Shown one piece after another: positions 23,135 through 30,718 of a stretch of 64,000 nucleotides of DNA. The notes under the pieces are model-generated. The model was not told the DNA's origin and searched no databases. It worked only from the letters and a program-made list of their open reading frames with translations. The DNA is from Gallintestinimicrobium propionicum. GTDB taxonomy: Bacteria > Bacillota > Clostridia > Lachnospirales > Lachnospiraceae. Position 1 is the first letter of the stretch, and every line of letters starts with the position of its first letter. The stretch lies in NCBI RefSeq assembly GCF_025567525.1, contig NZ_JAOQJY010000005.1:124001-188000 (forward strand), written 5' to 3'. A program made the translations under genes and the position numbers.

Positions 23135-24175
23135 ATGGAACTTACAGCGGGGCTTGGCTCGGTTGACGATTATATCCGATATATCGAAGCGGGAGCGGAC
23201 GAATGCTTCTGCGGTTACATTCCCTATGCGTGGGACAGAAAGTACGGGACGGTTCTGTCCTTAAACCGCAGGGAGGTGCGATGCTGCAGCGTGCAGCTGG
23301 GTGCATTTTCGGAGCTGGAAATTCTGGCGGCGATGGTGCGGGCGTATCAAAAGCCCGTGCAGCTGACGTTTAATTCGCTGTACTATCTTCCACAGCAGTA
23401 TCCGGAAATCGCAGAGATAATTCAAAAATGTATGAAAATTGGTTTTGAGGATTATATTATCGCAGACCCGGCGCTGATTTTATATCTTCGGCAGCAAAAG
23501 ATCGGCTGTCGGATTTCGTTAAGCGGCGAGGTTGGAGAAATCAACAGCGCGATGACAGGATTGTTTGAGCAGATGGAAATCAGCAGAATCATCTTTCCAA
23601 GGAAGATGCGACCGAAGGATATGGCGGTTGTGGCGCAGGCATGTGCCAAAAGAAGTCCCGGATTGGAAAACATGAAATATGAAGCGTTTGCATTAAATGA
23701 GCTGTGTCAGTTTTCCGGGGCATTCTGCAATTCCCTGCACTGTGACGAGATGGGATATTTGTGCCGCGTGCCGTATCGGGTCGGTGTAGGGAAGAGCCAG
23801 CGGAAGGACAGCATCCTTATCGATCACAAAGAATGGGACGATACCGCGTCTTCAAGGGAATATACCTCAGAGGCCAGACAGTGCGGCGGCACATGGGATT
23901 CACCGGAATCAGATTTCGATGCTCCAATCCTGGGCGAAAGTGGCTGTGGGCTGTGTGCGCTCTATGATCTGGGTCAGGCGGGAATTACCCATCTGAAAAT
24001 TGTAGGCAGAGGAAACCACCCGGACCGGATGGTGGAAGACATCCGGGCGATGAAGCGTGCGTTGGAGATCCTGGATGCCTCCAAAGACCGGGAAACCTAT
24101 CAAAAACGGATGAAGCAGGAGTTGTTTTTAAGCGGCTGCAGCAAAAACTGTTACTATCTACCAGCAAATTTATAA
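23135..24175 (+). CDS. U32-peptidase-like protein, second of a pair
   Basis: 346 residues from the ATG at 23135 (GGAGG 6 nt upstream). TIM-barrel-like N-terminus MELTAGLGSVDDYIRYIEAGADECFCG, LTFNSLYYLPQQYPEI, IIADPALILYLRQ and RISLSGEVGEINS resemble peptidase U32. Four conserved-type cysteines, NELCQFSGAFC and SGCGLCAL, match the spacing of Fe-S ligands in U32 relatives such as UbiV, RlhA and TrhP, which are RNA or quinone hydroxylases rather than proteases. The organism is presumably anaerobic, so quinone synthesis is unlikely. Its neighbours polC and rimP may hint at an RNA-modifying role; that is speculation. Confidence 0.7.
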   Translation: MELTAGLGSVDDYIRYIEAGADECFCGYIPYAWDRKYGTVLSLNRREVRCCSVQLGAFSELEILAAMVRAYQKPVQLTFNSLYYLPQQYPEIAEIIQKCMKIGFEDYIIADPALILYLRQQKIGCRISLSGEVGEINSAMTGLFEQMEISRIIFPRKMRPKDMAVVAQACAKRSPGLENMKYEAFALNELCQFSGAFCNSLHCDEMGYLCRVPYRVGVGKSQRKDSILIDHKEWDDTASSREYTSEARQCGGTWDSPESDFDAPILGESGCGLCALYDLGQAGITHLKIVGRGNHPDRMVEDIRAMKRALEILDASKDRETYQKRMKQELFLSGCSKNCYYLPANL

Positions 24176-24191
24176 AATTTGCAAAAAACAC

Positions 24192-24220
24192 TTGCATTTT
24201 GGAAAAAAGTATTGTATAGT
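24192..24220 (+). promoter_or_regulatory. Promoter of the tRNA-Glu pair
   Basis: TTGCAT (24192-24197), 17-bp spacer, TATAGT (24215-24220). Confidence 0.8.
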
Positions 24221-24252
24221 AATCAAGCGTCAGTTAAGTGACACAAAAGAAT

Positions 24253-24324
24253 GGCTAGTTGGTCAAGCGGTTAAGACGTCGCCCTCTCACGGCGAAAACA
24301 GGGGTTCGATTCCCCTACTAGCTG
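24253..24324 (+). tRNA. tRNA-Glu (anticodon CTC)
   Basis: 72-nt cloverleaf: acceptor GGCTAGT/ACTAGCT (first pair G-U), anticodon stem TCGCC/GGCGA with loop CTCTCAC giving anticodon CTC, T-arm GGGGTTCGATTCCCC. No CCA encoded. The downstream spacer holds the hairpin TTTGCAGAAA/TTTCTGCAAA. Confidence 0.92.
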
Positions 24325-24393
24325 TTTGCAGAAACGGATTTCTGCAAAGGATAAAGATTTCCTGAGCTTCAGGAAGAACAGGATAACAGTTAT

Positions 24394-24465
24394 GGCTAGT
24401 TGGTCAAGCGGTTAAGACGTCGCCCTCTCACGGCGAAAACAGGGGTTCGATTCCCCTACTAGCTG
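24394..24465 (+). tRNA. tRNA-Glu (anticodon CTC), second identical copy
   Basis: The same 72 nt as the copy at 24253-24324, preceded by the same AT base pair context; a recent tandem duplication is likely. Followed by a terminator. Confidence 0.92.
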
Positions 24466-24473
24466 TTTTCGAG

Positions 24474-24503
24474 AACCGGAATTCGTAAAGGATTCCGGTT
24501 TTT
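24474..24503 (+). terminator. Terminator of the tRNA-Glu unit
   Basis: AACCGGAAT / ATTCCGGTT stem with a TTTTT tract. Confidence 0.8.
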
Positions 24504-24505
24504 GC

Positions 24506-24579
24506 GTTACAGTTCCCTCGAAAATTCCTGTGCATAGATTTGTGCTTGCACAAACATCTATGTGTGGGTGAACTGCAAC
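24506..24579. repeat. GTTACAGTTC inverted-repeat element, copy 1, with nested hairpin
   Basis: Left end GTTACAGTTCCC (24506-24517), right end GTGAACTGCAAC (24568-24579), near-complementary. Inside is CATAGATTTGTGC / GCACAAACATCTATG (24533-24562). A second element with nearly the same ends lies at 51090-51152. Confidence 0.55.
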
Positions 24580-24596
24580 ATTTTTGCCGGAACCCC

Positions 24597-24625
24597 TTGC
24601 ATTCCAGTCGGGAACATGTTAGAGT
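24597..24625 (+). promoter_or_regulatory. rimP: Promoter of the rimP-nusA-infB operon
   Basis: TTGCAT (24597-24602), 17-bp spacer, TAGAGT (24620-24625). Confidence 0.7.
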
Positions 24626-24651
24626 AAAGAGGATGATACATGTTACTGGAG

Positions 24652-24729
24652 CAAGAGTGGGCAAAAACCCACTCTTGTTTGTTATCGCGACGAGGAAAAT
24701 ATCCATCGTGCTTGCACGAATGGATATTT
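24652..24729 (+). promoter_or_regulatory. Hairpins in the rimP leader (possible attenuator)
   Basis: First stem CAAGAGTGGG (24652-24661) / CCCACTCTTG (24668-24677) followed by TTT-G-TT, terminator-like. Second stem AAATATCCAT (24697-24706) / ATGGATATTT (24720-24729) around a GTGC/GCAC inner stem. A third GC-rich palindromic stretch lies at about 24745-24775. Together they could attenuate or protect the operon transcript. Confidence 0.5.
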
Positions 24730-24811
24730 GACGACCGCTAATCAGCGCGAGCTCCGCGAAGCGAACCGCGCGCTGGTATAACACAGACAACTGAATAAGG
24801 AAGGTGAAGGA

Positions 24812-25276
24812 ATGTCAAAAAGAGAAACATACGAAGCGAAGACAGAAGAAATTCTGCTTCCGATCGCGGAGGAAAACGGCGTGGAAATCTACGACGTGGA
24901 GTATGTGAAAGAAGGCAGCGACTGGTATCTGCGTGCCTACATCGACAAACCGGACGGCGTCAACATCGGTGACTGCGAGGCAGTAAGCCGCGCGTTGTCC
25001 GACAAACTGGATGAAGCCGATTTTATCGAGGACGCCTATATTTTGGAAGTGAGCTCACCGGGGCTGGGCAGGACGCTGAAAAAGGATAAGCATCTGGAAA
25101 AGAGCCTGGGCGAAGAAGTAGAAATCAGATTGTATAAGCCGGTGGATAAATGCCGGGAATTTACAGGCGTATTAAAAAGCTACGATGCGGACAGCATTAC
25201 GATTGATACAGCAGAAAAGGAAATGACATTTGCCAGAAAAGAGATTGCACTGATCCGTCTGGCGCTGGATTTTTAA
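24812..25276 (+). CDS. rimP: Ribosome maturation factor RimP
   Basis: 154 residues, normal length; GGAAGGTGAAGG before the ATG. Needed for late 30S subunit maturation. Shows the N-terminal RimP domain (YDVEYVKEGSDWYLRAYIDKPDGVNIGDCEAVSRALSD, residues about 24-62; VSSPGLGRTLKKDKHLEK near 80) and the C-terminal SH3-like barrel (FTGVLKSYDADSITI). First gene of the conserved rimP-nusA-ylxR-ylxQ-infB string, with a structured leader. Confidence 0.96.
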   Translation: MSKRETYEAKTEEILLPIAEENGVEIYDVEYVKEGSDWYLRAYIDKPDGVNIGDCEAVSRALSDKLDEADFIEDAYILEVSSPGLGRTLKKDKHLEKSLGEEVEIRLYKPVDKCREFTGVLKSYDADSITIDTAEKEMTFARKEIALIRLALDF

Positions 25277-25308
25277 ACAGACGACAAAGCAGCGGAATGG
25301 AGGATGAA

Positions 25309-26508
25309 ATGAATAAGGAATTAAAGGAAGCGTTGGATGTACTGGAGAAAGAGAAAGAGATCAGCAAAGAGACTCTGTTCGAAGCGATCGAAAACTCTCT
25401 GCTCACAGCCTGCAAACAGCATTTCGGCAAAGCGGATAATGTAAAGGTGGAAATCGACCGGGATACCTGCGATTTTCTCTGCTATGCGGAGAAAGAGGTT
25501 GTTCCGACACAGGACGACGTGGAGGATGAATGCCTGCAGATCGCTCTGGAGGATGCAAAGCAGATTTCCCACAGAGCGCAGGTTGGAGACATAATCCATG
25601 TGGAGATTAAGTCTAAAGAATTCGGCCGTATTGCAACACAGAATGCGAAAAATGTCATTCTGCAGAAGATCCGGGAAGAAGAGAGAAGCGTTGTATACAA
25701 TCAGTATTTCGAAAAGGAAAAAGACGTCGTAACCGGCGTTGTACAGCGTTATCTGGGCCGCAACATCAGCATCAACCTGGGCAAGGCGGACGCAATCTTA
25801 AACGAGAGTGAGCAGGTAAAGGGCGAAGTGTTCAAGCCGACCGAGAGAATTAAGGTTTATATTCTTGAAGTAAAGAACACTCCCAAGGGACCTCGTATTT
25901 TAGTCAGCCGTACCCATCCGGAGCTTGTAAAACGTCTGTTTGAAGAAGAAGTAACAGAAATCCGCGACGGCGTTGTAGAGATCAAGAGCATCGCCCGTGA
26001 GGCTGGCAGCCGTACCAAGATCGCAGTATGGTCGAACAATCCGAACGTAGACGCAGTCGGCGCCTGTGTCGGTATGAACGGTTCCCGTGTCAATGCGATT
26101 GTAGATGAGCTGCGCGGCGAAAAGATCGATATCGTAAACTGGGATGAAAACCCCGGCAACCTGATCCAGAACGCACTGTCCCCTGCAAAGATCGTTGCAG
26201 TATTTGCAGATCCCGACGAGCGCACCGCAAAGGTAGTCGTACCGGATTATCAGCTGTCCCTGGCGATCGGCAAAGAAGGACAGAACGCACGTCTGGCAGC
26301 GCGTCTGACCGGCTACAAGATCGATATCAAGAGCGAGACACAGGCAAAGGATGCTCCTGGCTTCCGTTACGAGGATTATCTGGATGACGGATATGACGAC
26401 GAGGAAGAAGAGTACGAGGACGATTACGAAGAAGGCGCTGAGGAAGCACTGGAAGATACACAAGAGCCTGCAGCAGCCGAGGAAGACGGCGAGGGCAGCG
26501 ATGAATAA
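25309..26508 (+). CDS. nusA: Transcription termination/antitermination factor NusA
   Basis: 399 residues from the ATG at 25309, preceded by GGAGG (25299-25303); the ATG at 25297 overlaps that ribosome site. NusA binds RNA polymerase and nascent RNA, affecting pausing and termination. Order: N-terminal RNAP-binding domain (MNKELKEALDVLEKEKEISKE), S1 domain (KDVVTGVVQRYLGRNISINLGKADAIL), KH1 (VSRTHPELVKRLFEEEVTEI), KH2 (NPNVDAVGACVGMNGSRV; LAIGKEGQNARLAARLTGYKIDI). Ends in a highly acidic tail of about 50 residues (DDEEEEYEDDYEEGAEE). The C-terminal repeats of proteobacterial NusA are absent, as expected in Firmicutes. Confidence 0.97.
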   Translation: MNKELKEALDVLEKEKEISKETLFEAIENSLLTACKQHFGKADNVKVEIDRDTCDFLCYAEKEVVPTQDDVEDECLQIALEDAKQISHRAQVGDIIHVEIKSKEFGRIATQNAKNVILQKIREEERSVVYNQYFEKEKDVVTGVVQRYLGRNISINLGKADAILNESEQVKGEVFKPTERIKVYILEVKNTPKGPRILVSRTHPELVKRLFEEEVTEIRDGVVEIKSIAREAGSRTKIAVWSNNPNVDAVGACVGMNGSRVNAIVDELRGEKIDIVNWDENPGNLIQNALSPAKIVAVFADPDERTAKVVVPDYQLSLAIGKEGQNARLAARLTGYKIDIKSETQAKDAPGFRYEDYLDDGYDDEEEEYEDDYEEGAEEALEDTQEPAAAEEDGEGSDE

Positions 26509-26773
26509 AAAGATCCCCATGAGACAGTGCGTGGGCTGCGGCGAAATGAAAAACAAGCGCGAAATGATGCGCGTGCTCAAGACGCCGGAGGGACCGATCG
26601 TGCTGGATGCGACGGGAAGGAAGAACGGACGCGGTGCCTATCTGTGCAAAAGTCTGGACTGCCTGAAAAAGGCGAGAAAGAACCGCGGACTGGAGCGTTC
26701 CTTCCAGATGAGTATTCCGGATGAGGTTTACGACAGCCTGGAAAAGGAGTTTGGTGAGAGTGAAACCGAATAA
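26501..26773 (+). CDS. ylxR: YlxR/RnpM family RNA-binding protein
   Basis: 90 residues; the ATG at 26501 overlaps the nusA stop by 8 bp with GAGGG upstream. Contains the YlxR signature PMRQCVGCGEMKNKREMMRVLKTPEG, then GRKNGRGAYLCKSLDCLKKARK. B. subtilis YlxR (RnpM) binds RNase P RNA and modulates its activity. Located at its invariable place between nusA and the L7Ae gene. Confidence 0.93.
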   Translation: MNKKIPMRQCVGCGEMKNKREMMRVLKTPEGPIVLDATGRKNGRGAYLCKSLDCLKKARKNRGLERSFQMSIPDEVYDSLEKEFGESETE

Positions 26774-27101
26774 GGTATTTTCCCTGCTGGGGCTTGCGAC
26801 GAGAGCAGGACGGACGGCAAGCGGGGAGTTCATGACAGAAAAATCTGTCAAGAACAAAACCGCAGCGCTGGTGATCGTCGGCACAGACGCTTCAGCGAAT
26901 ACAAAGAAAAATTTCCGGGACATGTGCAGCTTTTATCATGTACCGTATTATGAATACGGGACGAAGGAAGAGCTGGGACATGCGATGGGAAAAGAAATGC
27001 GTGCATCCCTGGCGGTAACAGACGCCGGGTTTGCCAAAACCTTAAACCGGTATCTGGAAACGGAAATGAAGGAGACGGAGGGAAATGAATGGCAAAAATA
27101 A
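26760..27101 (+). CDS. ylxQ: L7Ae-family ribosomal protein (YlxQ)
   Basis: 113 residues with a GTG start at 26760 (reading MKPNKVFSLLGLATRAGR); GTG 26754 is an alternative, closer to AAGGAG (26744-26749). Both overlap the end of ylxR. L7Ae/L30e fold that binds kink-turn RNA: LLGLATRAGRTASGEFM, LVIVGTDASANTKKNF, VPYYEYGTKEELGHAMGKEMRASLAVTDAGFAKTL. Overlaps infB by 13 bp. The precise role in Firmicutes is unclear, but it is a constant member of the nusA-infB operon. Confidence 0.9.
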   Translation: MKPNKVFSLLGLATRAGRTASGEFMTEKSVKNKTAALVIVGTDASANTKKNFRDMCSFYHVPYYEYGTKEELGHAMGKEMRASLAVTDAGFAKTLNRYLETEMKETEGNEWQK

Positions 27102-30100
27102 AGGTGCACGAGCTCGCAAAGGAGCTTGAAATAAAGAGCAAAGACGTCATTACCTTTTTACAGGAAAAGGGCGTGGACGTTAAGGCAGCGCAGAGCTCAA
27201 TCGAGGGCGATGCGGTAGAATGGGTAAAAAAGAAGTTCGCAGCTGCAAATAAGGAGCCGTCCGATCAAAAGGACAGCAGCAGGATAGGGCAGGCAGCGCA
27301 GACAGAAAGGAAGGCGCAGGTGGAGAAAGCGGAAACGGCAGAAAAGACGACGCAGACTGCGGCAGTACAGGCTGAGGGCCGGGAGGAACAGACAACGGAT
27401 AAACAGGATATGAACAAAGAAGTTGCAGGACAGGACAGTCAGGCAAAGGCACATAAAAAAGCAAAGACGATCATTGTAGTGAACAATCCCCAGAATAGCC
27501 GGATGAAGAACGGCAATTCCGGAAACAATGACAGAAGAAATAATAATGGAAACGGTGCAAAAAATGACGGGCGCAGAAATGATGGAAACAGAGGAAGCCA
27601 GAACCGTCAGGGTAACAGAAACAACAACGGCATGCGTATGGAAAGCAGACCGCTGATCAAGCCCCTGACTAAGCCTTCCCAGCCCGTTATGCCGGATGAG
27701 AAGCTTTTGAGCAGAGAGCGTGCGGCCAAGGAAGCGGCAGCAAAGGCTGCAGCAGAAGCAGAACGTGCAGCAAAGGCTGCTGAAATCGAAGCACAGAAAA
27801 AAGAAGAGGCTGCGGCAAAGGAACGTCTGGAGAAGAGCATGGAACGCCCTCAGAGAACCGAGCAGCGCGACAACCGCACTGAAAGAACAGACCGCACCGA
27901 AAGAACAGACCGTTCCGATAACAGAAATTCCGGAAACAGAAACGGAGACAGACCCGGTTACAACCGTGACAACAGAAACGGAGACAGACCTGGCTACAAC
28001 CGCGACAACAGAAATGGAGACAGACCTGGCTACAACCGTGACAACAGAAACGGAGACAGACCCGGTTACAACCGTGATAACAGAAACGGTGACAGAAACC
28101 AGTCCGGCCGCAGAGATGGTCAGGGTCAGGAAAGGACATCCGGTTATGGAGCAAGAAGAGACCAGAACCGTCCGGGTAATAACGGCGGTGCAAGAGATAA
28201 TCAGGGCTATAATCGCCCTGCAGGCGGTGGCCGCCCTGGTGCGGGCAATAACCGTCCTGGTTCAAATGGCGGACGCCCTCAGAACGGCGATGGACGGCAG
28301 GACAATCGATTCCGCAAGCCGGCAGCAGGCAAAGGCTTTGCAGCAGAAGCTCCGGCAAAGGATACGGAAAAGCGCAGAGACGATCGCCGTCTTAACCAGC
28401 AGGAGCGCGACAAGAAATCGAGAAGAGACGCGATTTACGAAGAAGACGGCGCAGCAGCACTGAAAAATGCAAAGAAGGCAGGCCGCTTTATCAAGCCCGA
28501 ACCCAAGCCGGTTGAACCGGAAGAGACCATCAAGGTAATCACCGTCGGCGACAACATCACGATCAAAGAGCTGGCGGAAAAGATGAAGATGCAGCCTGCA
28601 GCCATCATCAAGAAGCTGTTCCTGGAGGGCAAGATTGTAACTGTGAACCAGGAAATCTCCTATGAAGACGCGGAAAACATCGCAATCGACTACGACATCA
28701 TCTGCGAGAAGGAAGTCAAGGTTGACGTCATTGAAGAGCTGTTAAAAGAGGATGAGGAAGCAGACGAGGATATGGTTTCCAGACCGCCTGTCATCTGTGT
28801 TATGGGTCACGTTGACCACGGTAAAACCTCCCTGCTGGATGCGATCCGTAAGACGAACGTAACAGACCGCGAGGCAGGAGGCATCACGCAGCATATCGGT
28901 GCGTACACCGTACAGATCAATGGTCAGGCGATTACCTTCCTGGATACACCCGGACATGAAGCGTTCACTGCAATGCGTATGCGCGGCGCGAATGCGACCG
29001 ATATTGCAGTTTTGGTTGTTGCGGCAGACGACGGCGTAATGCCCCAGACGGTAGAAGCAATCAACCATGCAAAAGCTGCCGGAATTGAAATTATCGTTGC
29101 AGTCAACAAGATCGATAAGCCCAATGCAAACGTGGACCGCGTAAAGCAGGAGCTGACGGAGTACGAGCTGGTTGCAGAAGACTGGGGCGGCAGCACGGTA
29201 TTTGTACCGGTATCCGCAAAGACCGGCGAAGGGATCCAGCAGCTGCTTGAGATGATCCTTCTGACTGCTGAGGTGATGGAATTAAAGGCAAATCCGAACC
29301 GTATGGCGAGAGGCATTGTACTGGAGGCTCAGCTGGATAAGGGACGCGGCCCTGTGGCAAGCGTGCTGGTTCAGAAAGGTACGCTGCATGTCGGCGATTT
29401 CGTTTCCGCAGGTTCTTCGAGCGGCAAGGTCCGCGCGATGGTAGACGACAAGGGACGCCGTGTCAAAGAAGCCGGTCCGTCCATGCCTGTCGAAATCCTC
29501 GGTCTGTCCGACGTGCCGGAAGCAGGCGACGTATTCCTGGCACATGAAAGCGATAAGGAAGCAAAATCCTACGCAGAGGCATTTATCGAACAGAACAAGG
29601 AAAAGAAACTGGAAGAGACCAAATCCAGAATGTCCCTGGACGATCTGTTCAACCAGATCCAGGAAGGCAATTTAAAGGAATTGAACCTGATTGTCAAAGC
29701 GGATGTACAGGGCAGCGTGGAAGCAGTCAAGCAGAGCCTGACGAAGCTTTCCAACGAGGAAATCGTTGTCAAATGTATCCACGGCGGCGTAGGCGCGATC
29801 AACGAGTCCGACGTTACGCTGGCGAGCGCTTCCAACGCGATCATCATCGGCTTCAACGTGCGTCCGGATGCGACAGCAAAGGCGACTGCGGAGACGGAAG
29901 GGGTAGATATCCGTCTGTATAAGGTTATTTACCAGGCGATCGAAGACGTGGAAGCTGCCATGAAGGGTATGCTGGATCCCGTTTACGAAGAAAAGATCAT
30001 CGGTCATGCCGAGGTACGTCAGATCTTCAAGGCATCCGCAATCGGAAATATCGCCGGTTCCTATGTCCTGGACGGCGTATTTACCAGAGGCTGTAAGGTG

Positions 30101-30280
30101 CGTATTACCAGAGAAGGTGAGCTGATCTACGAAGGCGCGCTGGCATCCTTAAAACGTTTCAAGGACGATGTGAAGGAAGTAAAAGCCGGATTCGAGTGCG
30201 GCCTTGTATTCGAAGGCTTTGACAAGATGAAGGAGTTTGACGTAGTAGAAGCCTATATAATGGTAGAAGTGCCGAGATAG
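27089..30280 (+). CDS. infB: Translation initiation factor IF-2
   Basis: 1063 residues. IF-2 GTPase brings fMet-tRNA to the 30S and promotes subunit joining. N-terminal IF2_N (IKVHELAKELEIKSKDVITFLQEKGVDVK), then a long low-complexity linker (about residues 60-460) with Asn/Arg/Gly-rich runs and four perfect 12-residue repeats (27935-28078), a second IF2_N (TIKELAEKMKMQPAAIIKKLFLEG), G domain (GHVDHGKTS, GGITQHIGAY, DTPGHEAFTAMR, NKIDKPNAN), and domains II-IV ending VEAYIMVEVPR. The start overlaps ylxQ by 13 bp. Longer than average because of the linker. Confidence 0.97.
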   Translation: MAKIKVHELAKELEIKSKDVITFLQEKGVDVKAAQSSIEGDAVEWVKKKFAAANKEPSDQKDSSRIGQAAQTERKAQVEKAETAEKTTQTAAVQAEGREEQTTDKQDMNKEVAGQDSQAKAHKKAKTIIVVNNPQNSRMKNGNSGNNDRRNNNGNGAKNDGRRNDGNRGSQNRQGNRNNNGMRMESRPLIKPLTKPSQPVMPDEKLLSRERAAKEAAAKAAAEAERAAKAAEIEAQKKEEAAAKERLEKSMERPQRTEQRDNRTERTDRTERTDRSDNRNSGNRNGDRPGYNRDNRNGDRPGYNRDNRNGDRPGYNRDNRNGDRPGYNRDNRNGDRNQSGRRDGQGQERTSGYGARRDQNRPGNNGGARDNQGYNRPAGGGRPGAGNNRPGSNGGRPQNGDGRQDNRFRKPAAGKGFAAEAPAKDTEKRRDDRRLNQQERDKKSRRDAIYEEDGAAALKNAKKAGRFIKPEPKPVEPEETIKVITVGDNITIKELAEKMKMQPAAIIKKLFLEGKIVTVNQEISYEDAENIAIDYDIICEKEVKVDVIEELLKEDEEADEDMVSRPPVICVMGHVDHGKTSLLDAIRKTNVTDREAGGITQHIGAYTVQINGQAITFLDTPGHEAFTAMRMRGANATDIAVLVVAADDGVMPQTVEAINHAKAAGIEIIVAVNKIDKPNANVDRVKQELTEYELVAEDWGGSTVFVPVSAKTGEGIQQLLEMILLTAEVMELKANPNRMARGIVLEAQLDKGRGPVASVLVQKGTLHVGDFVSAGSSSGKVRAMVDDKGRRVKEAGPSMPVEILGLSDVPEAGDVFLAHESDKEAKSYAEAFIEQNKEKKLEETKSRMSLDDLFNQIQEGNLKELNLIVKADVQGSVEAVKQSLTKLSNEEIVVKCIHGGVGAINESDVTLASASNAIIIGFNVRPDATAKATAETEGVDIRLYKVIYQAIEDVEAAMKGMLDPVYEEKIIGHAEVRQIFKASAIGNIAGSYVLDGVFTRGCKVRITREGELIYEGALASLKRFKDDVKEVKAGFECGLVFEGFDKMKEFDVVEAYIMVEVPR
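27935..28078 (+). repeat. infB: Tandem 36-bp coding repeats in infB
   Basis: Four head-to-tail units encoding NRNGDRPGYNRD, differing only at synonymous sites, then a partial fifth unit. Likely hypervariable by slippage. Confidence 0.95.
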
Positions 30281-30331
30281 GCTTTCAGAAGGGGGAATCT
30301 GTCAGGATTTCCCCGCAATATAGGAGCATTC

Positions 30332-30718
30332 ATGAGAAAGAACAGTGTAAAAAACAGCAGGATTAACGGCGAGGTGCAGCGTGTTCTGGCAGAAGTGATC
30401 CGGGGAGAAATCAAAGATCCCCGGATTGCGCCCATGACGAGTGTTGTGGATGTCGAGGTTGCACCGGACTTAAAAACCTGCCGTGCATATATCAGCGTTC
30501 TGGGCAGCGAGGAAGAGGCTGCCGCGACGCTGGAGGGATTAAAGAGCGCAGAGGGTTTTATCCGCGGACGTCTTGCAAAGGAAATCAATTTGCGCAATAC
30601 ACCCGAGATTCATTTTATTATGGATCAGTCCATTGCGTATGGTGTCAACATGTCGCATAAGATCGACATGGTAATGGCAGACCAGCGCGCCAAAAAAGGA
30701 GAGGAAGAGGATGCGTAA
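30332..30718 (+). CDS. rbfA: Ribosome-binding factor A
   Basis: 128 residues. RbfA binds the 30S near the 16S 5' end during late maturation and cold adaptation. KH-like fold: NSRINGEVQRVLAEVIRGEIKDPRIAPMTSV at the start, DLKTCRAYISVLGSEEE, EGFIRGRLAKEINLRNTPEIHFIMDQSI. Start ATG 30332 follows TATAGGAG. Overlaps the DHH gene by 8 bp. Confidence 0.95.
   Translation: MRKNSVKNSRINGEVQRVLAEVIRGEIKDPRIAPMTSVVDVEVAPDLKTCRAYISVLGSEEEAAATLEGLKSAEGFIRGRLAKEINLRNTPEIHFIMDQSIAYGVNMSHKIDMVMADQRAKKGEEEDA

Noticed and set aside
24428..24790. 120-codon minus-strand frame across the tRNA and rimP leader
   Set aside because: Overlaps a tRNA gene, a terminator and the rimP promoter; no coding signal.
27935..28078. 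Regular 36-bp repeats resembling a CRISPR array
   Set aside because: No spacers; units are contiguous and encode an in-frame protein repeat in IF-2.
27720..28463. 247-codon plus-strand frame in the IF-2 linker region (Thr/Glu-rich repeats)
   Set aside because: Second frame of the infB tandem repeats; repeats make any frame stay open.
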